Positions 1-6,004 of a DNA stretch of 12,513 nucleotides are shown piece after piece. Position 1 is the stretch's first letter, and each line of letters starts with the position of its first letter. The stretch is from assembly GCA_002434245.1 (NCBI GenBank), contig DJJR01000030.1, forward strand, positions 31,443-43,955, written 5' to 3'. The notes under the pieces are model-generated. The model saw only the letters and a program-made list of their open reading frames with translations. It was not told where the DNA came from and did no database searches. Both the position numbers and the translations under genes were made by a program. This DNA comes from Pelosinus fermentans. GTDB lineage: Bacteria > Bacillota > Negativicutes > DSM-13327.

Positions 1-36
1 TCTTTGCTCAGTGTTCTCTGCATCTTTGCGGTTAAC
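1..36. repeat. Partial GCAAAG/GCAGAG-type intergenic repeat
   Basis: Read on the minus strand, this stretch begins GTTAACCGCAAAG and continues as loosely repeated 9-10 base units (CGCAAAGAT, GCAGAGAAC, ACTGAGCAA). It resembles the element at 11308-11399, which starts TGAACCGCGAAGG. It is cut by the window edge, so its full size and any partner arm cannot be seen. It lies downstream of the minus-strand membrane protein gene. No reading frame crosses it. The link to the other copy is seen in the sequence; any role as an RNA structure is inference. Confidence 0.45.
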
Positions 37-75
37 ATTCTGTTTTCTATGTTTTAAAATACCCGTAGCACTTTC

Positions 76-309
76 TTATCCCATAATAAAACTAAAAATC
101 CATAGGAGTAATGCCGTAGCGGTATAGCCTATAGCTGTTTTATGAGCCATATTGGCTTCACGGGCTCGCGCATTATGTTTATCTAAAAGATTACCAAGAT
201 GCCAGGATACTCCCGCAGTAGTCAGAAAGACTAATAAAGTCCAAATGGTGGTTTTATGCACCAACTGAAATGCTAATTTTTGCCAAAGATAAGAAATATC
301 GATGTTCAT
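76..309 (-). CDS. Small two-helix membrane protein, unknown function
   Basis: A 77-residue protein that I do not recognise. Residues about 21-38 and 62-76 are hydrophobic and probably span the membrane. They are joined by a polar, charged stretch (about 40-57, rich in Lys, Arg and His) that would form a loop, and the N-terminal 20 residues are amphipathic. I chose the ATG at 309 because GAGGAG lies 8 bases upstream on the minus strand (318-323). The open frame continues upstream to 543, but it then overlaps yabP and has no comparable ribosome site. The gene diverges from yabP. In B. subtilis the gene before yabP is yabO (RqcP), which is absent here. No enzyme motif is visible, and function is unknown. 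Confidence 0.65.
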   Translation of the reverse strand: MNIDISYLWQKLAFQLVHKTTIWTLLVFLTTAGVSWHLGNLLDKHNARAREANMAHKTAIGYTATALLLWIFSFIMG

Positions 310-468
310 AAAAAGAGCTCCTCGTGTATTTTTATAGATGTATAGCCTCATTAAAATAGTAATGAACTTCAAAGATTCTGAAGAACAAAAATCTTTTATT
401 GTGTCGATCGTTTTTTTAGTATGCCCACATTCTTCTAGCTGTACTATTTTTATAATTGGCGGCATATA

Positions 469-476
469 CATACAAT
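469..476 (+). promoter_or_regulatory. Sigma-E-like -10 box before yabP
   Basis: CATACAAT matches the sigma-E -10 consensus (CATACAnT) at every position. A transcript would begin near 483, just before the GGGGAGG ribosome site at 491-497. The -35 region is weak: TACTATT at 442-448 is about 20 bases away, too far for the usual 14-16, and TATAATT at 451-457 is too close. yabP is under sigma-E control in B. subtilis, which supports the call. Confidence 0.5.
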
Positions 477-504
477 GAAAAGTTAGCATAGGGGAGGATT
501 TTCT

Positions 505-786
505 ATGACGATAGATAATAAAACACCTGCTTGGCGCCATCAAATTATAGTGGTTGACCGGGAGGAAATGACAATTGATGGTGTGCTCAGTTTAGGGAGT
601 TATGATGAAAAAGAAGTCATTATGGAAACCGAGCAAGGTGTGCTCATTGTAAAGGGTGAGGGGCTGAATATTAAACAGTTGAATTTAGATAAAAGTAATA
701 TTGTGGTAGAAGGATTGATCAAAGGTGTTTCTTATGACGATACTTCTCATAATAAAAAAGGCTTGTTAGAGAGATTTTTAAAATAG
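505..786 (+). CDS. yabP: Sporulation protein YabP
   Basis: A 93-residue member of the YabP/YqfC family, small mother-cell proteins needed for normal spore cortex or coat formation. The recognisable core is about residues 12-75: an alternating beta-rich pattern with family-typical phrases such as GVLSLGSYDE and GVLIVKGEGL. There is no signal peptide or membrane segment. The ATG at 505 has a strong GGGGAGG ribosome site 7 bases upstream. yabP is the first plus-strand gene of the conserved yabP-yabQ-divIC order, but here a terminator and a transglycosylase gene separate it from yabQ. A sigma-E-like -10 box precedes it, so expression in the mother cell is likely. The molecular role of the family is not well defined. 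Confidence 0.93.
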   Translation: MTIDNKTPAWRHQIIVVDREEMTIDGVLSLGSYDEKEVIMETEQGVLIVKGEGLNIKQLNLDKSNIVVEGLIKGVSYDDTSHNKKGLLERFLK

Positions 787-802
787 TAAATCTGCAAATC
801 GC

Positions 803-834
803 AAAACTGGCTTGGCGTAAGCCAAGTTTTCTTT
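803..834 (+). terminator. Intrinsic terminator after yabP
   Basis: The stem is AAAACT (803-808) plus GGCTT (809-813) pairing with AAGCC (819-823) and AGTTTT (825-830), with one bulged A at 824 and the loop GGCGT. A T-rich tail follows to 834. It begins 16 bases after the yabP stop, so it probably ends or reduces the yabP transcript before the transglycosylase gene. Confidence 0.75.
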
Positions 835-940
835 ATAAGCATAGAAGATATATTTCCGCTGTGCAATGCGCGAATGTAGCACTATATGAGTCGTATCGTG
901 TTGCATATCGCGCCTTTATCTGTTTGGATTCTTTGGGTGA

Positions 941-956
941 AAGGAGTAGTGTCTTG
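941..956 (+). promoter_or_regulatory. Ribosome site that sets a TTG start
   Basis: AAGGAG at 941-946 stands 7 bases before an in-frame TTG at 954. The upstream ATG at 861 has no ribosome site and would add 31 polar residues ahead of the signal anchor. Confidence 0.7.
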
Positions 957-1688
957 CGGCCCAGATTGTTGATCCTATGGCGTATCGGATTGGTTGTATT
1001 TGTGATTCAGTTGGTTACTTATAGTAGCATAGGCTATGGAATTTCCCGGATACATAATAAGGCATGGGAGATGTTTAATGGAAATTCTTATGTTATAGCA
1101 GATGTTGATAATAAGGTACCTTATGGAGAGTTGATCAATCGACGTGCCCGACAGGCTGGTATAAATGGTCAAATCGTTGCAAGTCTAATTCACGCAGAAA
1201 GTTCTTTTCAACCTCGGGCGCATTCGCCAGCAGGAGCTTACGGATTAATGCAGATTATTCCTAGTACATGGCGCCAAGTGAATGAACAAGCTAACGTGTG
1301 CGCGGGCCGCCATCCTGGAGAATGTACGGTTGAATGTTATTATAATGAAGAGCTTAATATTCGTATCGGAATCTTATATCTTAGTCAATTAGTAAATAAA
1401 TATGAAGGAAATATGGTATTGGCTTTGGCTGCTTATAATGCCGGCCCAGGGGCAGTAGATAAATATGGAGGAATACCGCCCTATGATGAAACCGTAAATT
1501 ATGTAAATCGTGTAATTGGCTATTGGTATGAATTATCTTCCTCTTCTATGCCTTATACTATTCTTGCAGAAGAACAATGGGAATATATTCGTACTGCTAT
1601 AGGGTGGTGGTGTATGATTACCTTGCTGGGAATGGTATGGATAGCTGGGAAATTGTATCGCTATTATCATTCATGGCGCTGGAGGTGA
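954..1688 (+). CDS. Membrane-anchored lytic transglycosylase (SLT domain)
   Basis: Cleaves the glycan strands of peptidoglycan between MurNAc and GlcNAc with 1,6-anhydro ring formation, by family knowledge. The 244-residue protein has an N-terminal membrane helix (about 7-27) and a Slt70/MltC-type domain (about 62-200). The catalytic glutamate is E82 in HAESSFQPRAHS, followed by the family motifs AYGLMQIIPSTW, LNIRIGILYL and ALAAYNAGPGAV. A second membrane helix is predicted near the C-terminus (about 213-233), followed by a basic tail. Three cysteines (C116, C124, C128) fall in the loop before LNIRIG, which is unusual. The TTG start follows AAGGAG; the frame is also open from 861. The yabQ ribosome site lies within the last codons, so the two are probably coupled. 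The position between yabP and yabQ suggests a sporulation role; this is inference. Confidence 0.9.
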   Translation: MRPRLLILWRIGLVVFVIQLVTYSSIGYGISRIHNKAWEMFNGNSYVIADVDNKVPYGELINRRARQAGINGQIVASLIHAESSFQPRAHSPAGAYGLMQIIPSTWRQVNEQANVCAGRHPGECTVECYYNEELNIRIGILYLSQLVNKYEGNMVLALAAYNAGPGAVDKYGGIPPYDETVNYVNRVIGYWYELSSSSMPYTILAEEQWEYIRTAIGWWCMITLLGMVWIAGKLYRYYHSWRWR

Positions 1689-1692
1689 GGCA

Positions 1693-2163
1693 GTGCAAGT
1701 AGAAAGTCAATTCTCAATTTTTTTATCTACGGTTGCTACAGGTATAACATTAGGCGTATTATTTGATTGCTATCGAGTATTACGCGGTACCTTTAGGCCG
1801 AAGGTTTTAATAACATGGGTTACAGACTTACTCTATTGGTTAATTGCGACTGCTGTTGTATTTATTGCTTTGGTGCTAAGTAATTGGGGGGAACTTAGGT
1901 TTTATGTATTTTTAGGAATTATAAGTGGTGTTGGCTTATATTATCGCCTATTAAGTTTATATGTGATCCGTTTATTTACTGGTATGATTAAGCTGACAAA
2001 GAGTGTAATCGCTTTTGTAAAAAATATGTTTATTGTGTTTATTATCAGACCAATCTCTTTGTGTATAAAAATTGTGAGCTGGCCTTTTCGATGGATTAGC
2101 AGCAAAATAAAAGCTTGGTATCAGGTTTGGTATCCCAAACCGCCTCTCGATGAGAAAAAATAA
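1693..2163 (+). CDS. yabQ: Spore cortex biosynthesis protein YabQ
   Basis: A 156-residue polytopic membrane protein of the YabQ family. In B. subtilis YabQ is made in the mother cell, localises to the outer forespore membrane and is needed for cortex formation. Hydrophobic segments are at about residues 8-26, 40-63, 68-88 and 108-130. The segment LGVLFDCYRVLRG after the first helix is typical of the family. The tail is basic and aromatic and ends in PKPPLDEKK. The GTG start at 1693 lies 4 bases after the transglycosylase stop and uses GGAGG at 1681-1685, inside that gene's last codons. It is shorter than B. subtilis YabQ (about 210 residues), with the missing part at the C-terminus. No enzyme motif is visible. 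Confidence 0.9.
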   Translation: MQVESQFSIFLSTVATGITLGVLFDCYRVLRGTFRPKVLITWVTDLLYWLIATAVVFIALVLSNWGELRFYVFLGIISGVGLYYRLLSLYVIRLFTGMIKLTKSVIAFVKNMFIVFIIRPISLCIKIVSWPFRWISSKIKAWYQVWYPKPPLDEKK

Positions 2164-2198
2164 AAAAATCTATAAAAAAAGAGGAATGCATTCACTAA

Positions 2199-2227
2199 TT
2201 GGCGAATAAAGCTGTCTTATACATAAT
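2199..2227 (+). promoter_or_regulatory. Putative sigma-A promoter before divIC
   Basis: TTGGCG at 2199-2204 is followed after 17 bases by CATAAT at 2222-2227, matching the consensus hexamers at 4 and 5 of 6 positions. It would let the division gene be expressed during growth, independently of the sporulation genes upstream. Confidence 0.4.
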
Positions 2228-2255
2228 AGTATTTTATATGTGGTGGTGAAAGTGA

Positions 2256-2549
2256 GTGCGGAAACAGCAAAAGTATCGTGTGAAATGGTTTAAACTATTT
2301 CTATTTGTATTATGCAGTTATTTTATTTATCTAACTGTTGGTCAACAAAGTCAACTTTCCTCTATTCGCCGTGAAAATCAAGCCACACGTATGCAGCTTC
2401 AGCAATTACGGGATGCTAATACCGTATTACAAGAAGAGCGTAAAGCATTACATGATCCTAAATATGTAGAAAAATTGGCTCGTGAAGAGCAAGGATTGGT
2501 CAAACCAGGAGAGATTCCTTTCATTTCGGTGGAAAAAAATAATTTATAG
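2256..2549 (+). CDS. divIC: Septum formation initiator, DivIC/FtsB family
   Basis: A 97-residue bitopic division protein. A short basic cytoplasmic tail (1-11) is followed by a membrane helix (about 12-28) and an extracellular coiled coil (about 32-66, with Leu and Gln heptads). The C-terminal motif DPKYVEKLAREEQGLVKPGE (68-87) is characteristic of the family. DivIC pairs with FtsL and, with DivIB/FtsQ, controls activation of the septal synthase FtsW-PBP. The GTG start at 2256 follows the GGTGGTGA site at 2242-2249. The position after yabQ and before the S1-domain gene is the one divIC holds in B. subtilis, which favours DivIC over a generic FtsB name. Confidence 0.92.
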   Translation: MRKQQKYRVKWFKLFLFVLCSYFIYLTVGQQSQLSSIRRENQATRMQLQQLRDANTVLQEERKALHDPKYVEKLAREEQGLVKPGEIPFISVEKNNL

Positions 2550-2557
2550 CGGCTTTT

Positions 2558-2588
2558 CTTGACACCTTTTCAGTGTCAAGGTTATAAT
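2558..2588 (+). promoter_or_regulatory. Sigma-A promoter with palindrome over the -35 box
   Basis: TTGACA (2559-2564) and TATAAT (2583-2588) are both perfect consensus hexamers, 18 bases apart. The -35 box lies in a perfect inverted repeat, CTTGACAC (2558-2565) and GTGTCAAG (2573-2580) with a 7-base gap. No T-tract follows the second arm, so it does not look like a divIC terminator. It may be an operator for a repressor; that is inference. Confidence 0.8.
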
Positions 2589-2631
2589 ATGGATGAAAAA
2601 CATAGTTTTTTAAGGGGGAAGTTTGATTAGT

Positions 2632-3063
2632 ATGTCCATTGAAGTTGGCAGTGTGGTTGAGGGCGTTGTGACAGGTATTACAAATTTCGGAGCATTTGTA
2701 GAATTGCCTGGAGGAAAAGTAGGTTTAATTCATATCTCGGAAGTTGCTGATGTATATGTTCGTGATGTGAAAGATTTCCTGAAAGAGCAAGATACGGTAA
2801 AAGTTAAGGTTTTGTCAGTTGATGAACGCGGGAAAATTGGGTTGTCGATTAAGCAACTTCAGCCGCCAAGTCCAAGTCCAGCTCCTAGTCCTATTCCCAG
2901 GAGAGCACCAGCCAATGATAATCGGCGTTTTGGGAAAGTAAATGCGCCGTCCTTTGAAGACAAGTTGACTAAATTCTTAAAAGATAGTGATGAACGTCTT
3001 GGAGATTTAAAACGTAATACAGAATCCAAACGTGGCGGTCGTGGCGCCGCTCGTTCTCAGTAA
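2632..3063 (+). CDS. yabR: S1-domain RNA-binding protein, YabR/GSP13-like
   Basis: A 143-residue protein with a single S1 (OB-fold) RNA-binding domain at about 3-74, including the typical GVVTGITNFGAFVELPGG and GLIHISEV segments and ending in GKIGLSIKQL. A proline/serine linker (78-92) follows, then a basic, polar C-terminal tail with SFEDKLTKFLKDSDERLGDL (107-126) and a Gly/Arg-rich end. Relatives associate with ribosomes; the precise role is not established. The protein from ATG 2632 (MSIEVGS) matches the usual family N-terminus. An in-frame TTG at 2623 lies closer to the AGGGGGAA site (2613-2620) and would add three residues. The gene has its own strong promoter and a terminator, so it is probably a single-gene transcript. 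Confidence 0.9.
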   Translation: MSIEVGSVVEGVVTGITNFGAFVELPGGKVGLIHISEVADVYVRDVKDFLKEQDTVKVKVLSVDERGKIGLSIKQLQPPSPSPAPSPIPRRAPANDNRRFGKVNAPSFEDKLTKFLKDSDERLGDLKRNTESKRGGRGAARSQ

Positions 3064-3072
3064 TAGTTCATC

Positions 3073-3101
3073 AGAGCATTTCAATTTGAAATGCTCTTTT
3101 T
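3073..3101 (+). terminator. Intrinsic terminator after the S1-domain gene
   Basis: A perfect 10-base stem, AGAGCATTTC (3073-3082) with GAAATGCTCT (3088-3097), has a 5-base loop AATTT and a T-tract to 3101. It lies 10 bases after the stop codon. Confidence 0.92.
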
Positions 3102-3113
3102 GATATAAATTCT

Positions 3114-3225
3114 TTAATATCGCAGCCTAACTATTATATAGTAAAAATTTCCTTATGCCTCGACAAAAATAATAATATATAGTTCAAAAAAACCACCTGA
3201 CATTGTAGTTGTCAGGTGGTTTTTT
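3114..3225 (+). ncRNA. Possible small RNA or orphan transcript
   Basis: Between two strong terminators lies a candidate promoter: TTAATA (3114-3119), a 17-base spacer, and TATAGT (3137-3142). A transcript starting near 3149 and stopping at the terminator 3187-3225 would be about 77 bases and would contain no open frame of note. The promoter match is weak (4/6 and 5/6). The evidence is mainly that the second terminator has no gene upstream to serve. Confidence 0.25.
3187..3225. terminator. Strong bidirectional-type terminator, no adjacent gene
   Basis: CCACCTGACA (3193-3202) pairs perfectly with TGTCAGGTGG (3210-3219) around the loop TTGTAGT. It is flanked by A7 on the left and T6 on the right, so the stem could terminate transcription in either direction. 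It follows the S1 gene's own terminator by 85 bases and insulates spoIIE from upstream reading. Confidence 0.85.
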
Positions 3226-3241
3226 ACCTTTTACTCTACTT

Positions 3242-3314
3242 TTTGTCGGAATTTTTGTTTCATAATGGACTTATTCAGACAAAGATTGAATACCAATATA
3301 TGTAAAATAATAAT
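3242..3314 (+). promoter_or_regulatory. Presumed spoIIE control region with Spo0A-box-like sites
   Basis: TTTGTCGGAA (3242-3251) and TTCAGACAAA (3274-3283, read TTTGTCTGAA on the minus strand) form a near-perfect inverted pair. The first carries TGTCGGA, 6 of 7 matches to the Spo0A box TGTCGAA; the second carries TGTCTGA, 5 of 7. A candidate promoter, TTGAAT (3286-3291), 17 bases, AATAAT (3309-3314), lies just downstream. A further box-like CTCGACA is at 3159-3165. Activation of spoIIE by Spo0A~P from a sigma-A promoter is known in B. subtilis. A second choice is TTGATG (3321-3326) with a 22-base spacer to TATTAT (3349-3354), recalling the long spacers of Spo0A-activated promoters. Confidence 0.4.
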
Positions 3315-3374
3315 ACGTACTTGATGCGGACTATCTATCTCCTGTTGGTATTATATAAATAGAGGTGAATCATT

Positions 3375-5825
3375 ATGCCAAAAGTAACTGTTATTACCTT
3401 GCCAAATGAGATGCTAGATGTACCACAACCAATAACGGAAAAGAAACAAGCACCTCGCCAGTTGTCGTTTAAGAAGGTTTTTTACAAAGGATATTGTGTA
3501 TTGTTGTCTATCATGCAGACGGAAAATTGGTTTATCAATATTTTATCCTTTTTATTGGGACGAGTTACGATTATGGGGGATATTGCACCGATTGGATTGG
3601 CCTTTTTTGCTGCGGTAGCACAACTGCAAAAAAGACGAGCCTTTATGGTAGGACTATGGTGCATTGCTGGGGTATTGTCGGCAGGATACTACGTAGAAGT
3701 TGGCATCTATATTGCAACGATGTTCTTATATTTTTTGTGGGCAGACAAGCTGACACGATTGCACAAAAAAATAATGGCCGTGCCTTTATTGGCATTTTGC
3801 GTGATCATATGTTATGGATTCGTACTCAACCTATTTGCGCAGACAACGCTATATAGTTTCTTATTGCTGTTATTTGGTGCCGGTACTTGTATGGTGCTGT
3901 CCTATATTTTTATGTATGGGGTGCCGCTGTTACTAGAGAAGCAATCCATCTATTCACAGCAATATGTGACCAGTGAACGCCTCAGCTGCATGATCTTGCT
4001 GCTGGCAATTGCTGTGGCTGGACTGGGGAATCTTATGATTCTCGACTATAGTATTCGTAATATGGCAGGTTGTCTCTTAATTATGGTGATGTCTCTTGCC
4101 GGTGGTCCAGGACTTGGTTCTTGCGTGGGTGTAGTGGTTGGACTAGTCATAGGGTTAAGTGATGGAAATGCAACGCTGACTATATCCGTATATGCGGTAG
4201 CAGGTGTTTTAGCAGGAGCTTTTCGTGGATTGGGAAAATTTGCAGTCATATTAGGATTTATATTAGGAAGTGCCATTACTATATTATATTTTGGACAAGA
4301 TCAGCAATTATTGAGAATACTAAGTGAATGTGCAATAGCAGGGGGATTGTTTATCTTTGCACCCAACAAGGGATTAGCCGGTTGGTGTGATCTTGCCTTT
4401 TCCTCTCCTTCGTCTGTATCTGCAGCCGACAATTCACTGCATGTACAAGAAACAGTATCGAAAATTAAAAATATTGCAGAGGTATTTCATGAGTTGGCTG
4501 GAACTTTTGGCAGTATTGTTGAAGATACGAAAGGAAAGATTCGAGATGATGAGTTAGCCAAAACACTATCTGCTGTAGGAGAGCAGTTATGTGTGAACTG
4601 CAGTAAAAGATCCCAATGCTGGGAGGCTGATTTTTATCGTACCTACCATGGCATCTTAGAACTGCTGGGGCAAACAGACATCAAATCCATGCCTGTGAGC
4701 ACATTGCCAAAAGTCTTTCAAGAAAATTGTATTCGAAAGAAAGAGTTAATCGAGACGATTGGCTTGGTAACGGAACGGAATCGTACTACATCATTTTGGC
4801 AAAAGAGAATTATTGAGCAGCGTCAAATTGTTACTGAGCAAATGGAAGCTACGAGCGTGATTATTAATAACTTAGCTTATGAAATCGGTAAGGTTGAGCA
4901 TTCAAATAAGGCTTTGTCTCTAGTATTACAAGAAAAGGCTGCTATGCTGGCATGTTCTCTTACAGGAGTAAGGGTGACAGGAAAACAAGGGGGAGCCGTA
5001 ATCGAGGTTAGTAAAGCTCCATGTAATAATAAAAAAGAATGTGTGAATACTATTTTGCCTTTAGCATCGAGTATCATGAAAGAGAAATTAATGCTAAAAG
5101 CGGAATGTGGCGATGCCAGCAAGAAAAAAAGATGTACCTTAGCTATGAAAGTAGCGAAACGGTTTCAGGTGGAGACCGGTGTTGCTAGCTTTGCGAAAGA
5201 GGGACAAGGGGTATGTGGTGATACCTGCACGGTAATTCCCTTATATAAAGGGAAGATAGCATTGATATTGAGCGATGGTATGGGAAGCGGTAAGCAGGCA
5301 GCTCTTGAAAGTAATATGGCAATAAAATTTTTGAAAAGACTATTGTCAGTTGGTTTTGATATTGATATAGCAGTAAAGACGGTGAATTCTATGCTGCTAT
5401 TGCGCACTCCTGATGAATCTTTCGTGACGCTTGATATGGCAGTAATTGATACCTATTCCGGAGAGGCTGAGTTCTTAAAGATTGGAGCCGCGCCGAGCTT
5501 TATTAAGAGAGTTAGAGAGGTTATGACTATCAAATCATCATCGCTGCCAATTGGTATTTTACAACAAATTGAAATTCAGCCGATCAAAGAAATGGTAGTC
5601 GAGGGTGATTTTATCATCATGGTTAGTGATGGAATTGTGGATGTTCCCCAAAGCAGCTTGGATAAGGAAAATTGGTTGGCTAATTTTTTACGAAGAGGAG
5701 TCAATACGAAACCTCAGGCCTTGGCAGAACAGATTATTGCTCAGGCATTACTGATGTCTGGCAATCGAGTACATGATGATATGACAGTTATGGTTGCAAA
5801 AGTGGTCCAAAATACAGACGTGTAA
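3375..5825 (+). CDS. spoIIE: Stage II sporulation protein E, PP2C phosphatase
   Basis: An 816-residue membrane phosphatase, close to the B. subtilis length of 827. It dephosphorylates the anti-anti-sigma factor SpoIIAA~P, which frees sigma-F in the forespore, and it also binds FtsZ during polar septation. About residues 40-330 are a block of some ten membrane helices. The central cytoplasmic region has a Cys cluster (C406, C409, C415 in CVNCSKRSQC). The C-terminal PP2C domain (about 590-812) shows the metal-binding aspartates D634 in SDGMGSGKQA, D752 in SDGIVDV and the HDDMT motif at 800-804. The ATG follows GAGGTGA at 3362-3368. The gene is insulated by terminators on both sides. Spo0A-type control is likely from the upstream sites. 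It appears complete. Confidence 0.97.
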   Translation: MPKVTVITLPNEMLDVPQPITEKKQAPRQLSFKKVFYKGYCVLLSIMQTENWFINILSFLLGRVTIMGDIAPIGLAFFAAVAQLQKRRAFMVGLWCIAGVLSAGYYVEVGIYIATMFLYFLWADKLTRLHKKIMAVPLLAFCVIICYGFVLNLFAQTTLYSFLLLLFGAGTCMVLSYIFMYGVPLLLEKQSIYSQQYVTSERLSCMILLLAIAVAGLGNLMILDYSIRNMAGCLLIMVMSLAGGPGLGSCVGVVVGLVIGLSDGNATLTISVYAVAGVLAGAFRGLGKFAVILGFILGSAITILYFGQDQQLLRILSECAIAGGLFIFAPNKGLAGWCDLAFSSPSSVSAADNSLHVQETVSKIKNIAEVFHELAGTFGSIVEDTKGKIRDDELAKTLSAVGEQLCVNCSKRSQCWEADFYRTYHGILELLGQTDIKSMPVSTLPKVFQENCIRKKELIETIGLVTERNRTTSFWQKRIIEQRQIVTEQMEATSVIINNLAYEIGKVEHSNKALSLVLQEKAAMLACSLTGVRVTGKQGGAVIEVSKAPCNNKKECVNTILPLASSIMKEKLMLKAECGDASKKKRCTLAMKVAKRFQVETGVASFAKEGQGVCGDTCTVIPLYKGKIALILSDGMGSGKQAALESNMAIKFLKRLLSVGFDIDIAVKTVNSMLLLRTPDESFVTLDMAVIDTYSGEAEFLKIGAAPSFIKRVREVMTIKSSSLPIGILQQIEIQPIKEMVVEGDFIIMVSDGIVDVPQSSLDKENWLANFLRRGVNTKPQALAEQIIAQALLMSGNRVHDDMTVMVAKVVQNTDV

Positions 5826-5875
5826 CGGCAAATATACAAATTTTCAAGAAGACTTAAAAAAGATTATCCATGAAT

Positions 5876-5909
5876 AAAAATAACCCAGGATATACTGGGT
5901 TATTTTTTT
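5876..5909 (+). terminator. Intrinsic terminator after spoIIE
   Basis: AAAAATAACCCAG (5876-5888) pairs with CTGGGTTATTTTT (5895-5907) around the loop GATATA, with a run of seven T at 5903-5909. It is strong and lies about 50 bases after the stop codon. The As on the left mean it could also act on the other strand. Confidence 0.92.
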
Positions 5910-6004
5910 GCAATTGCAGGAAAATATAATAAAGCGAGAGAATAAAATAACACTGATTTAGATAGAGCTATGAATGGTGAAAATAGTATGGGCGGTGTAC
6001 ATAC

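Noticed and set aside
310..543. Upstream extension of the minus-strand small membrane protein frame to 155 residues
   Set aside because: It would overlap the start and promoter of yabP, lacks a ribosome site, and its sequence is low in recognisable structure. The ATG at 309 has GAGGAG at ideal spacing.
861..953. N-terminal extension of the transglycosylase from ATG 861
   Set aside because: There is no ribosome site at 861, and it would place 31 mostly polar residues before the membrane anchor. TTG 954 has AAGGAG 7 bases upstream.
3102..3186. tRNA gene in the interval where B. subtilis has tRNAs
   Set aside because: No cloverleaf, no GTTCAAATC-like T-loop and no acceptor stem could be built from this AT-rich stretch.
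3494..3856. Plus-strand 120-residue frame inside spoIIE
   Set aside because: It is a shadow in another frame of the spoIIE membrane region, with no ribosome site and no plausible domain.
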